Assembly (NCBI GenBank): GCA_036873755.1
Contig: JAVTVY010051604.1
Span: forward strand, 186,001-250,000
Reading direction: 5' to 3'
DNA: 64,000 nucleotides
Source of the DNA: Hanleya hanleyi
Lineage: Eukaryota > Mollusca > Polyplacophora > Lepidopleurida > Hanleyidae
A program made the position numbers and the translations under genes. The notes beneath the pieces are model-generated. The model did no database searches and was not told the origin of the DNA. It saw only the letters and a program-made list of their open reading frames with translations. Positions 1 to 11,756 of the stretch are shown here, piece by piece. Each line of letters starts with the position of its first letter. The stretch's first letter is position 1.

Positions 1-2535
1 ATAGTGTGACTGGTTGACCCAGTCAGGATAGTGTGCCTGGTTGACCCGGTCAGGATTTTGTGACTGGTTGGCCTGGTCCGGATAGTGTGACTGGTTAACC
101 TGGTCAGGATAGTGTGACTGGTTGACCCAGTCAAGATAGTGTGACTGGTTGACCCGAGTGTGACTGGTTGACCTGGTCAGGACTGTGTGACTGGTTGACC
201 CGGTTCGGATAGTGTGACTGGTTAACCTGGTCAGGATAGTGTGACTGGTTGACCCGGTCAGGATAGTGTGACTGGTTGACCCTAGTGTGACTGGTTGACC
301 CGGTCAGGATAGTGTAACTGGTTGACCCTAGTGTGACTGGTTGACCCAGTCAGGATAGTGTGACTAGTTGACCCAGTCAGGATAATGTGAGTGGTTGACC
401 CAGTCAGGATAGTGTGACTGGTTGACCCAGTCAAGATAGTGTGACTGGTTGACCCAGTCAGGATAGTGTGACTGGTTCACCTGGTCAGGATAGTGTGAAT
501 GGTTGACCCAGTCAGGATAGTGTGAGTGGTTGACCCAGCCAGGATAGTGTGACTGGTAGACCCGGTCAGGATAGTGTGAGTGGTTGACCCAGTCACGATA
601 GTGTGACTGGTTGACCCAGTCAGGATAGTGTGAGTGGTTGACCCAGTCAGGATAGCGTGAGTGGTGGACCCAGTCAGGATAGTGTGAGTGGTTGACCCAG
701 TCAGGATAGTGTGAGTGGTTGACCCAGTCAGGATAGTGTGAGTGGTTGACCCAGTCAGGATAGTGTGACTGGTTGACCCAGTCAGGATAGTGTGACTGGT
801 TGACCCGGTCAGGATAGTGTGAGTGGTTGACCCAGTCAGGATAGTGTGACTGGTTGACCCAGTCAGGATAGTGTGACTGGTTGACCCAGTCAGGATAGTG
901 TGAGTGGTTGACCCAGTCAGGATAGTGTGACTGGTTGACCCAGTCAAGATAGTGTGACTGGTTGACCCGAGTGTGATTGGTTGACCTGGTCAGGACTGTG
1001 TGACTGGTTGACCCGGTTCGGATAGTGTGACTGGTTAACCTGGTCAGGATAGTGTGACTGGTTGACCCGGTCAGGATCGTGTAACTGGTTGACCCTAGTA
1101 TGACTGGTTGACCCGGTCAGGATAGTGTAACTGGTTGACCCTAGTGTGACTGGTTGACCCAGTCAGGATAGTGTGACTGGTTGACCCAGTCAGGATAATG
1201 TGAGTGGTTGACCCAGTCAGGATAGTGTGACTGGTTGACCCAGTCAAGATAGTGTGACTGGTTGACCCAGTCAGGATAGTGTGAGTGGTTGACCCAGTCA
1301 GGATAGTGTGACTGGTTGACCCAGTCAGGATAGTGTGACTGGTTGACCCGGTCAGGATAGTGTGAGTGGTTGACCCAGTCAGGATAGTGTGACTGGTTGA
1401 CCCAGTCAGGATAGTGTGACTGGTTGACCCAGTCAGGATAGTGTGAGTGGTTGACCCAGTCAGGATAGTGTGACTGGTTGACCCAGTCAAGATAGTGTGA
1501 CTGGTTGACCCGAGTGTGATTGGTTGACCTGGTCAGGACTGTGTGACTGATTGACCCGGTTCGGATAGTGTGACTGGTTAACCTGGTCAGGATAGTGTGA
1601 CTGGTTGACCCGGTCAGGATCGTGTAACTGGTTGACCCTAGTGTGACTGGTTGACCCGGTCAGGATAGTGTAACTGGTTGACCCTAGTGTGACTGGTTGA
1701 CCCAGTCAGGATAGTGTGACTGGTTGACCCAGTCAGGATAATGTGAGTGGTTGACCCAGTCAGGATAGTGTGACTGGTTGACCCAGTCAAGATAGTGTGA
1801 CTGGTTGACCCAGTCAAGATAGTGTGACTGGTTGACCCAGTCAGGATAGTGTGACTGGTTGACCCAGTCAAGATAGTGTGACTGGTTGACCCAGTCAGGA
1901 TAGTGTGACTGGTTCACCTGGTCAGGATAGTGTGAATGGTTGACCCAGTCAGGATAGTGTGAGTGGTTGACCCAGCCAGGATAGTGTGACTGGTAGACCC
2001 GGTCAGGATATTGTGAGTGGTTGACCCAGTCACGATAGTGTGACTGGTTGACCCAGTCAGGATAGTGTGAGTGGTTGACCCAGTCAGGATAGCGTGAGTG
2101 GTGGACCCAGTCAGGATAGTGTGAGTGGTTGACCCAGTCAGGATAGTGTGAGTGGTTGACCCAGTCAGGATAGTGTGAGTGGTTGACCCAGTCAGGATAG
2201 TGTGACTGGTTGACCCAGTCAGGATAGTGTGAGTGGTTGACCCAGTCAGGATAGTGTGACTGGTTGACCCAGTCAACATAGTGTGACTGGTTGACCCGAG
2301 TGTGATTGGTTGACCTGGTCAGGACTGTGTGACTGGTTGACCCGGTTCGGATAGTGTGACTGGTTAACCTGGTCAGGATAGTGTGACTGGTTGACCCGGT
2401 CAGGATCGTGTAACTGGTTGACCCTAGTGTGACTGGTTGACCCGGTCAGGATAGTGTAACTGGTTGACCCTAGTGTGACTGGTTGACCTGTCAGGAAAGT
2501 GTGACTGGTTGACCCAGTCAGGATAGTGTGACTGG
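1..2535. repeat. 27-bp minisatellite, array 1
   Basis: About 90 tandem copies of a 27-bp unit built on GTGACTGGTTGACCCAGTCA. Each unit holds a perfect 7-bp inverted repeat (TGACTGG / CCAGTCA) around a TTGAC loop. The array also has higher-order structure: a variant cluster with shortened units (GACCCGAGTGTGA) recurs near 150, 966, 1,508 and 2,292. Because 27 is a multiple of three, the minus strand stays open in two frames (TGSTSHTIL and VNQSHYPDW repeats). I read these frames as a by-product, not as genes. Confidence 0.95.
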
Positions 2536-2830
2536 ATGCAGTATCATGTCTGCCTATGGCATGGCGCTTCAGTCTGGAGGTGCTGTAACAAGGCGGTATC
2601 GACACCGCTCTGTCACTTGTAGACAGTCGTGGTGTGACTGGAAAATTGTTGAAAGTGACTTTAATTGTATATATTTTATTATTAATACAAATTCACTCAA
2701 TCACTTTCTCGCTCCTTAATCAATAACGGTACTGGACCAAGTCAATACGTTGCTGAGAATAATACCATTTATATAACTGCTTCATCCCTGGTCGCTCAGC
2801 ATTGAAGGGATAGATCAAGAATTGGTTGAC
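2536..2830. repeat. inter-array segmental block, copy 1 (short form)
   Basis: A roughly 295-bp non-minisatellite block that begins near TATCATGTCTGCCTATGG and ends with TTGAAGGGATAGATCAAGA. It is nearly identical to 3,582-3,872. Parts of it also recur at 7,322-7,640 with 8,880-8,935, and at 10,202-10,450. Compared with the longer copies it lacks the roughly 1.2-kb middle part that carries the coding exon. The break lies after AATACCATTTATATA. Confidence 0.85.
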
Positions 2831-3581
2831 TTGGACTGGAAAGTGTGACTGGTTGACCCTGTCAGGATAGTGTGACTGGTTGATCTGTTCAGGATAGTGG
2901 GGTCGGTTTATCCGGTCCGGATAGTGTGACTGGTTAACCTGATCAGGATAGTGTGACTGGTTGACCCTAGTGTGACTGGTTGCCCTGGTCAGGACTGTGC
3001 GACTGGTTGACCCGGACCGGATAGTGTGACTGGTTAACCTGGTCAGGATAGTGTGACTGGTTGACTCGGTCAGGATGGTGTGACTGGTTGACCCTAGTGT
3101 GACTGGTTGACCCGGTCAGGATAGTGTGACTGGTTGACCCGGTCAGGATAGTGTGCCTGGTTGACCCGGTCAGGATAGTGTGACTGGTTGACCCAGTCAG
3201 GCTAGTGTGACTGGTTGACCCTAGTGTGACTGGTTGACCCGGTCAGGATAGTGTGACTGGTTGAGCTTAGTGTGACTGGTTGACCCGGTCAGGGTAATGT
3301 GACTGGTTGACCCTAGTGTGACTGGTTGACCTGTCAGGATAGTGTGACTGGTTGACCCAGTCAGGATAGTGTGACTGGTTGACCTGGTCAGGATAGTGTG
3401 ACAGGTTGACCCAGTCCGGATAGTGTGACTGGTTGACCCTAGTGTGACTGGTTTACCCGGTCAGGATAGTGTGACTGGTTGACCCTAGTGTGACTGGTTG
3501 ACCTGTCAGGATAGTGTGACTGGTTGACCCAGTCAGGATAGTGTGACTTGTTGACTCGATCAGGATAGAGTGACTGCCTAT
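2831..3581. repeat. 27-bp minisatellite, array 2
   Basis: Same 27-bp hairpin unit as the first array, but less regular. Shortened units reading GACCCTAGTGTGACTGG are frequent. Confidence 0.93.
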
Positions 3582-3872
3582 GGAGTATCATGTCTGCCTA
3601 TGGCATGGCGCTTCAGTCTGGAGGTGCTGTAACAAGGCGGTATCGACACCGCTCTGTCACTTGTAGACAGTCGTGATGTGACTGGAAAATTGTTGAAAGT
3701 GACTTTAATTATATATATTTTATTATTAATACATATTCACTCAATCACTTTCTCCCTCCTTAATCAATAACGGTTCTGGACCAAGTCAATACGTTGCTGA
3801 GCGTAATACCCATTTATATAACTGCTTCATCCCTGGTCGCTCAGCATTGAAGGGATAGATCAAGAACTGGTT
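3582..3872. repeat. inter-array segmental block, copy 2 (short form)
   Basis: Near-identical to 2,536-2,830, with only scattered substitutions. It points to a recent duplication of array plus block as one unit. Confidence 0.85.
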
Positions 3873-4609
3873 GACTTGGACTGGATAGTCTGACTGGTTG
3901 ACCCGGTCAGGATAGTGTGACTGGTTGATCTGGTCAGGATAGTGTGGCTGGTTCATCCGGTCCGGATAGTGTGACTGGTTAACCTGGTCAGGATAGTGTG
4001 ACTGGTTGACCCGGTCAGGTTAGTGTGACTGGTTGACCCTAGTGTGACTGGTTGCCCTGATCAGGATATTGTGACTGGTTGACCCAGTCAGGATAGTGTG
4101 ACTAGTTGACCCGGTCAGGATAGTGTGACTGGTTGATCCGGTCAGGATAGTGTGACTGGTTGATCCGGTTAGGATAGTGTGACTGGTTGACCCGGTCAGG
4201 ATAGTGTGAGTGGTTGACCCGGTCAGGATAGTGTGACTGGTTGACCCGGTCAGGATAGTGTGACTGGTTGACCCGGTCAGGATAGTGTGACTGGTTGACC
4301 TGGTCAGGATAGTGTGAGTGGTTGACCCGGTCAGGATAGTGTGAGTGGTTGACCCGGTCAGGATAGTGTGACTGGTTGACCCGGTCAGGATTGTGTGACT
4401 GGTTGACCTGGTCAGGTTAGTGTGACTGGTTGACCAGTCAGGATAGTGTGGCTGGCTGACTCGATCAGAATAGTGTGACTGGTTGACCCGGTCAGGATTG
4501 TGTGACTGGTTGACCTGGTCAGGATAGTGTGACTGGTTGACCCGGTCAGGATAGTGTGGCTGGCTGACTCGGTCAGGATAGTGTGACTGGAGGGACTGTC
4601 ATGTCTGTC
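3873..4609. repeat. 27-bp minisatellite, array 3
   Basis: Same 27-bp hairpin unit, with a run of fairly uniform GACCCGGTCAGGATAGTGT copies between about 4,100 and 4,400. The array passes into the beginning of a third block (GTCATGTCTGTCTAT), which is then interrupted by a transposon. Confidence 0.93.
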
Positions 4610-4612
4610 TAT

Positions 4613-7321
4613 TAGTGAGGTGGCTTAGCAAAAAAAGATCGTGACATGCTGGACCAAAGCATCAAACTTGGCACATCCATCACTTGAAGCATACAGAACA
4701 ATATCATTATTTTGGAGCGTGTGACGCTCTCTGGTCCCCAAAAGGGCATCTAAGGGGAAATATTATCAATGAAAAAAGAAGGTAGCTTACCAATAGCTTC
4801 ATTATTTTCGTTATCCTTGAGACTACGAAGCTGAAACTTGCCACACTATATCTTTGATTCCAGTGCTACCACAAAATGTAACAAAATTCAAGATGGCCTC
4901 TATGATGATGTCACAGTGACGTCATATTATGAAAATTTTATTGATGATTTTTCAGATCAAAATTTACTTGTACAATTTTCTTCGCTTAAATTGCCTTGTA
5001 AATTAGTAAATAATCATCTGATGTGATATTACTTTTACGTAGAAAAATACATCAATTTTGAAGAAAAAACTCAAAAAACTAAATTTCAAAGCTACACCAC
5101 CGTGTCGTCAAATCTGAATTTACCCATGATGCTCTTTTCTGAGAATAAAATGGCCCTAATTTGATTTGTTATAAAGACACAAAGTGCTAGATCTAAACAG
5201 TTGCGAGCACCAGAGAAAAGTTCATTTGGAAGGAGGGGGGGGGGAGGGCGAGGGTGGAGCTGAATCCACCAATAACAATTGAACACAGGATATCCCTATT
5301 CAGTATCATTTTTCTTATGGTGTACATGCACAACCGGCATATAATTAGAGTAATGCACGGGTGCTGAACCATGCACATGCAAATGTAATGGTCTTGGCAC
5401 CCAGCGGAATATATTAGATGTAGTTTTAGACTCCTCCCCCAACCAACCCAAAATCGTCCTGAGCGCTCCCAATCATGTCAATGGCGATGGATAGAAGTAC
5501 ACGTGTTATTTTAATGTTAATTTTATGTTCCTGTCCCTCAATGGTTGTTAAATGCTCTTTCCGATCTCTTTCTTGTGTCTATTCACTCTCGCAGATCCCT
5601 TTAGCTATCCTGAAAATGTTTGACAGTTGCGGGACTCCATTTTCACCCTTGATAATCCCACAGCCATTCTGACAAAGTCCCATGGACATTCAACCAAAGC
5701 CTTAGCCATTCAATGGCAATATATAGACCAGTGCTATAACATGTAAATTGTATGTTGCATGTTCCAGGTCCCCATTGGGTGTTGAATGCCCTTTTGATTT
5801 CTTCTTGGTTTTAGAGTCCCTTCTCTGCTCTCTTTTAGCTATTCAGACGTAATTTCACGACTTTCCAGAAAAAAATCCCGGCCTCCAACAGACGTAAAAT
5901 GCCCTTTTTGGGATTTTTCTTTTTAGGTTCACCCTCACTCTTCAGATGAAGTTTCGTACCATCCCGTCCAAAACTGTGGTTATATACGGCGGCCATGAAT
6001 CAACATACAAGGACGCGTAGAACTAAACTCCCTGGCCCATGTAACACTTGTTAATTGAGCTATTCATCTCTCAAACTTGAAAGTAGAAAGATTGAAATTG
6101 GAGCGATAGCAAGAGGTGGAAGAAATTGACGATGTCTGGCGACTAAAAAGCAACCATATGTCTCATCAAGAAAGATTTCCTCGGCACCAAACAAGCAGAT
6201 CCAAGAATACGGTGGATTCTCGGATGTAGCCTTAGTATCGCAGGCGCTCTTTTATTGTAGCAGTTCATGTGGAGATTATGAAGTATCCACATGGCCCCTA
6301 GCACTGGCTTAAGCGGAATTAGATATGCTAGCTCGGGAGCTGTGATGACAGATCAGATCAAACAAATAACTCATCGGATGTTAATGGATGTGCATCGAGG
6401 ATGTCTGATGGAGTAAACGCTTCAACATCCATGGGGTAAACCTGGTAAACGCAAGAATGCCCAGAAAAACTAACCTGCCAGCCTTCGAGCATTTCCATCT
6501 TTTTCCCCATTTTACGAGATGGAAAGCTGGATTGTCAAGTTTTACATGGATAAAGGGCGATTGTTTCCTTTTACACAGGCGATTATGTAAACCTAATTGG
6601 TTTAGGTCGTTTCAGCCACCTCGCTTCCTTCTCAGAGAACATTTCCCTGGTGCTCCAACACGAAGAAATGTTGCGAGCTGTAACTTAGTGCAGTTATAGC
6701 TTACGATACTTAAGTTATTTTGAGCCAGTATAGCATAATACTCGGAGCAGAGCATCATGAGTGAATTAAAAATGGATGATATTACATTGTAGAGTGTTAC
6801 TGGAAAGTTCTGTTTTCCTCGTATTCCTTCAAAATTAATGTGTTTTGTTTTCTTAAAAGTACTCAAATGTGTTTTTTTTCCGAATAAATGATTATTTACA
6901 AATTAACCAGGCAGCTTCAGCAAAGAAAATTGCGCAAATAAAAAATTGGAAAAATCTGCCCCAAAAATCGTCCACAAAATGGCTTATTTTTGGAAAATGA
7001 TATCATGGTCGCCATCTTGGATTTTGCGGCATTTTCTGGTAGCGCTTGAACCAGTGATACAGTGTGGCAGTTTCAGCTATAATAGAAAATAATATAATCA
7101 AAATAACGAAGCTGCTGGGAGGCTAATTATTCTTTGAATAACAATATTGCTCCTCAGATGCCCTTCTGAGGGCCAGAGGGTATCACAGATCCCACAGCAA
7201 CGAGCTCCCCTTCTGATATTGTTCTATACATGTATGTCTCAAGTGATGGATGTGCCAAGTTTGATGCTTTGGTCCAGCGTGTAACGATCTTCCCAAAATA
7301 TGGCTCTAAGCCACCTCACTA
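4613..7321. mobile_element. 2.7-kb DNA transposon with long terminal inverted repeats, TAT target duplication
   Basis: The ends are exact inverted repeats (TAGTGAGGTGGCTTAG at 4,613 and its complement ending at 7,321). Imperfect similarity continues inward for about 450 bp on each side (about 4,613-5,060 against 6,860-7,321). Both ends are flanked by TAT (4,610-4,612 and 7,322-7,324). The uninterrupted target, GTCTGCCTATGGCATGG, is present in sister blocks near 2,548 and 3,593, so the insertion site is known. The 1.8-kb interior has only short unrelated ORFs and no recognisable transposase. A non-autonomous element is likely. The 3-bp duplication would suit a PIF/Harbinger-like family, but that is inference. 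Confidence 0.85.
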
Positions 7322-7423
7322 TATGGCATGGCGCTTCAGTCTGGAAGTGCTGTAACAAGGCTGCATCGAGACGGCTCTGTCACTTGTAGACAGTCGTGGT
7401 GTGACTGGGAAATTGTTATAATA

Positions 7424-7454
<31 letters not shown>

Positions 7455-8480
7455 TAGGCTTTATTTATGCTCGATATACTCTTAGGCTAATGCCTTTCTG
7501 CCAGAAGGTCGAGCTGAAAGTGACTTTAATTATATATATTTAATTATTAATCACCTCAATCACCTTCTCGCTCCTTAATTAATAACTGTACTAATTCAGC
7601 TGTACAAAGTCAATAAGTTGCTGAGAATAATGCCCATGTATGTAGCTTACTTGTTCGAATGATTCAGATTTCTTCACATAAAGCGATGTACCAGTAGCTT
7701 GTTCTCCCTTTATCGCCATATCTACCAGTCTTAGTGTAACACCTTCGTCATCTTGGATCCCAGGTTCTGTTTTCACAGAAACACGTGACTGGTAATGCAG
7801 TTTATCCCGTACCACGAACTCTTGGTCACATGGTTCTACTTTTATTGATATATCCTCTAGTATAAGAGAGGAGTCTCCCACCTGAAATGATCAACCATGT
7901 AGTGTTAGCTCCATCCCTATAATATGTAGGCCTTATTCTGATCATACATGTTTAGCACAGCTGAATATTTTCTTGTCGAAAAAAAGTTAGAGTATCTTGA
8001 AATTAACAAAATATATCGAGCTGAAATGTCACATTTATCTCGGGCTGTTTCAATGCGGTGAATGCGAAACTATCTGACATTAGAGTAAAATACGTTCAAA
8101 CGTGTTTGTGGGAACAACATGTAACAGGAACATAGCACCCATAGACATTAAGTAGATTTAAAATATTTCGCGTAAATGTTCACATGAAGGAGAATCTGCG
8201 TAAACTGGTATCCAATAAATCCAGTTGGTCTCAAGTGTATTACCTCGACATTTCTGTTATTTCGCTGATCCGTTATCAAATGGTCCCAAACCCTGATGAC
8301 GTATTTTTTCTCTCTCAATCACATGATGAATTGTTTATTCAATCATCTGCATGGCACATGAACACTTATCCAGAAATTTAGCATCGCTAAAACGAAACCA
8401 ATTAAATTATCATTGTCAATGCAAAGTGCATGTGCCGCAAGGCGTGAAATCCTACATGTAACCCGATACACCAAATTTAG
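7322..8480. repeat. segmental duplication, long block copy A
   Basis: About 1.15 kb, repeated at 10,202-11,290 at high identity. It contains a minus-strand coding exon and a conserved noncoding part around 8,180-8,480. Unlike copy B it carries an (AAT)n microsatellite near 7,421-7,456 followed by a short insertion (GGCTTTATTTATGCTC...). Confidence 0.85.
7651..7881 (-). CDS. exon of a SUMO-motif (zinc-finger-type) protein, copy A
   Basis: An internal exon of 77 codons on the minus strand. The acceptor is at 7,882-7,883 (TTTCAG before GTGGGAGAC) and the donor is GTAAGC from 7,650 downward; both are in phase 0. The product is acidic, with sumoylation-type motifs IKVEP, VKTEP and IKGEQ. The paralogous exon at 10,476-10,720 is about 85-90% identical but has an extra 14 bp that supplies two ATG codons, which this copy lacks. 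Such acidic linker exons precede C2H2 fingers in the intact gene at 39,259-42,451, so a zinc-finger product is inferred. No finger exon follows downstream on this strand within the window, so this may be an orphan or pseudogene exon. Confidence 0.55.
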
Positions 8481-8934
8481 GCTTGCTATGGTTAGATCAG
8501 ATCCACGCTATAAACCATGTATCATATATACATGTATGCATGCTATATCAATGTATGATGTAAATTTCATGACAGAGGTGAGTAAATAGCTTCTCTGGTC
8601 TTAAATGGTACAGAAAAGATTGAACAAACAGAGATGAGAGAAGACTCCCGTTATGAACATTATGATGTGTACTACTTGAAACGACTAGTCCCAAATTAAG
8701 GCATCCCAATCATTTCTCATTTTGGCATACACATTCAACTTACCTGTTAACGATTTTTATTATTGTTTGATATACACACAGCGTGTTCTAGTGCTTAATT
8801 GTTAGAGCATCCGTCCCGCGATGGACGAAGGAGGGCAAGCGTTTCATCGTGTGCCGAGTTATGCAAAAGACTAGGAAAAACAAATGTGTTGCTTCATCCC
8901 ATGTCACCCGGGATTGAAGGGATCGATCAAGGAC
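8481..8934. other. noncoding spacer
   Basis: I see no gene here. The last 50 bases (from about 8,885) match the ends of the short blocks (TTGAAGGGAT followed by GATCAAG), which shows where the duplicated block meets the next array. Confidence 0.6.
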
Positions 8935-10201
8935 TGGTTGTCCTGGTCAGGATAGTGTGACTGGTTGACCCGGTCAGGATAGTGTGACTGTTTGACCGGT
9001 CAGGATAGTGTGACTGGTTGACCCGGTCAGGATAGTGTGACTGGTTGACCCGGTCAGGATAGTGTGACTGGTTGACCCGGTCAGGATAGTGTGACTGGTT
9101 GACCAGGTCAGGAACTGTGACTGGTTGACCCGGCCAGGATAGTGTGACTGCTTGACCCGGTGAGGATACTGTGACTGGTTGACCGAGTCAGGATAGTGTG
9201 ACTGGTTGACTCGGTCAGGATAGTGTGACTGGTTGACTCGGTCAGGATAGTGTGACTGGTTGACCATAGTGTGACTGGTTGACCTGGTCAGGATAGTGTG
9301 ACTGGTTGACCCAGGCAGGATAGTGTGACTGGTTGACCAGGTCAGGAACTGTGACTGGTTGACCCGGCCAGGATAATGTGACTGGTTGACCCGGTAAGGA
9401 TACTGTGACTGGTTGACCGAGTCAGGATAGTGTGACTGGTTGACCATAGTGTGACTGGTTGACCTCGTCAGGATAGTGTGACTGGTTGACCCGGGCAGGA
9501 TAGTGTGACTGGTTGACCAGGTCAGGAACTGTGACTGGTTGACCCGGCCAGGATAATGTGACTGGTTGACCCGTTAAGGATACTGTGACTGGTCGACCGA
9601 GTCAGGATAGTGTGACTGGTTGACCATAGTGTGACAGGTTGACTCAGTCATGATAGTGTGACAGGTTGACCATAGTGTGACTGGTTGACCTGGTCAGGAT
9701 AGTGTGACTGGTTGATCCGGTCAGGATAGTGTGACTGGTTGACCCAGTCAGGATAGTGTGACTGGTTGACCCAGTCGGGATAGTGTGACTGGTTCACTCG
9801 TTCAGGATAGTGTGACTGGTTCACTTGTTCAGGATAGTGTGACTGGTTGACCCAGTCAGGATAGTGTGACTGGTTGACCTGGTCGGGATAGTGTGACTGG
9901 TTGACCTGATCAGGATAGTGTGACTGGTTGACCCAGTCAGGATAGTGTGACTGGTTGACCCAGTCAGGATAGTGTGACTGGTTGACCCAGTCGGGATAGT
10001 GTGACTGGTTGACCCAGTCGGGATAGGGTGACTGGTTCACTCGTTCAGGATAATGTGACTGGTTGACTCGGTCAGGATAGTGTGACTGGTTGATCTGGTC
10101 AGGATAGTGTGACTGGTTGACCTGGTCAGGATAGTGTGACTGGTTGACCCAGTCAGGATAGTGGGACTAGTTGACTCGGTCAGGATAGTGTGACTGGATG
10201 G
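8935..10201. repeat. 27-bp minisatellite, array 4
   Basis: Same 27-bp hairpin unit. It includes a roughly 165-210-bp higher-order repeat (GACCATAGTGTGACTGG ... GGTCAGGAACTGTGAC) seen near 9,260, 9,440 and 9,620, and variants with TCACTCGTTCAGG. Confidence 0.93.
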
Positions 10202-11290
10202 AGTATCATGTCTGCCTCCAGGGAGTATCATGTCTGCCTATGGTATGACGCTTCAGTGTGGAAGTTCTGTAACAAGGCGGCATCAACACCGCTCTGTCAC
10301 TTGCAGACAGTCATAATATGAATGAAAAATTGTTGAAAGTGACTTTAATTATATATATTTAATTATTAATACATATTCACTCAATCACCTTATCGCTCCT
10401 TAATTAATAACTGTACTAACTCAGCTGTACAAAGTCAATAAGTTGCTGAGAATAATGCCCATTTACGTAACTTACTTGTTCAAATGATTCAGATTTCTTC
10501 ACATAAAGCGATGTACCAGTAGCTTGTTCTCCCTTTATTGTCACATCTACCAGTCTTAGTGTAACACCTTCGTCATCTTGGATCCCAGGTTCTGTTTTCA
10601 CCGAAACATGTGACTGGTAATGCACTTTATTCCATACCACGGACTCTTGGTCACAGGGTTCCGCTTTTATCGATATATCCTCCATCATGCATGTCTCAGA
10701 ATAAGAGAGGAGTCTCCCACCTGAAATGATCACACCATGTAGTGTTAGCTCCATCCAAAAATGTGGGCCTAATTCTGATCATACATGTTAAGCACAGCTG
10801 AACTCTTTCTTGTCGAAAAAAAGTTAGAGTATCATGAAATTTACAAACTATATCGAGATGTAATGTCACATATATCTCAGGCTGTTTCAATGCGGTGAAT
10901 GCGAAACTATTCGACATTTGAATAAAATACATGTACATCCAAACATGTTTGTGGACACAACATGTAACAGGAACATAGCACCCATAGACATTAAGTAGAT
11001 TTAAAATATTTTGCGTAAATGTTCACATGAAGGAGAATCTGCGTAAACCGGTATCCAATAAATCCAGTTGGTCTCAAATGTATTACCTCAACATTTTTGT
11101 TATTTTGGTGATCCGTTACCAAATGGTCTCAAACCCTGATGACGTACTTGTTCTTTCTCAATCACGTGATGAATTGTTTATTCAATCATCTGCATGGCAC
11201 ATGAACACTTATCCAGAAATCTAGCATCACTTATGTAACAGTACGTGCCGCAAGGCGTGAAGTCCTATATGTAACCCGATACACCAAATT
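10202..11290. repeat. segmental duplication, long block copy B
   Basis: A direct copy of 7,322-8,480 that is not interrupted by the transposon or the (AAT)n insertion. The shared start TATCATGTCTGCCTATGG is intact, and part of it is doubled just upstream (10,204-10,237). It ends at the shared GTAACCCGATACACCAAATT. Confidence 0.85.
10476..10720 (-). CDS. first coding exon of a SUMO-motif (zinc-finger-type) protein, copy B
   Basis: The acceptor is at 10,721-10,722 (TTTCAG) and the donor is GTAAGT from 10,475 downward. Translation probably begins at the paired ATGs at 10,688-10,683, giving 71 codons to the donor in phase 0 with a start MMEDISIKAEPCDQE. That layout (short Met-acidic leader followed by ψKxE motifs, here IKAEP, VKTEP and IKGEQ) matches the first coding exon of the intact zinc-finger gene at 39,383, which starts MEGPLSDVKAEP. 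Relative to copy A there are 14 additional bases here that create the ATGs and change the frame upstream. No downstream finger exon is visible. Confidence 0.6.
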
Positions 11291-11756
11291 AAAGCCAAAC
11301 ATGTAAACCTGTAAAATTTGTCAATTTTCGGTGACGCAAACTAGAGTGTTTTGGAATGGATTTGGAGGTTTTTCTCATCCACACATCTCATTTTTCTACA
11401 AAATGTGATCATATCTGGCACAGACAGATACTTTGTGACGTTTCACGCAATATACGTTCTACGAAATCAGTCCATATCGTGTAAGCTAAAAGTATTAACT
11501 AAGAGCTAATTAGGTATAAAATCGCCCGAATTCACCGCAGATGTTGGGGTCAATTCAGACAATAATTATGTGACGTCGGGCGATAACATGTCTTCTATGA
11601 GGCCTATTCCGAGACTCGGGCAATCAATAAAACTGCTAGAGCAATGTTTGACTTTTTGTTGGACTCCAAGTCAGAAGAAAATTTTAAAAAAATGGACCAA
11701 AGGGAGATAAGTCTTGGTATCATGAAATATAATCCGATTTGATTTGGAATGTGGCT
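11291..11756. other. noncoding spacer
   Basis: AT-rich unique sequence between the segmental block and the large inverted duplicate. I see no ORF, RNA gene or repeat in it. Confidence 0.6.

Noticed and set aside
477..2605. Minus-strand ORFs with TGSTSHTIL/VNQSHYPDW repeats
   Set aside because: The 27-bp period keeps any stop-free frame open. Two frames of the same strand are open at once, units vary by synonymous and non-synonymous changes alike, and shortened units break the frame.
8935..10201. CRISPR-like array
   Set aside because: There are no unique spacers; repeat and 'spacer' are one uniform 27-bp tandem unit, and the genome is animal.
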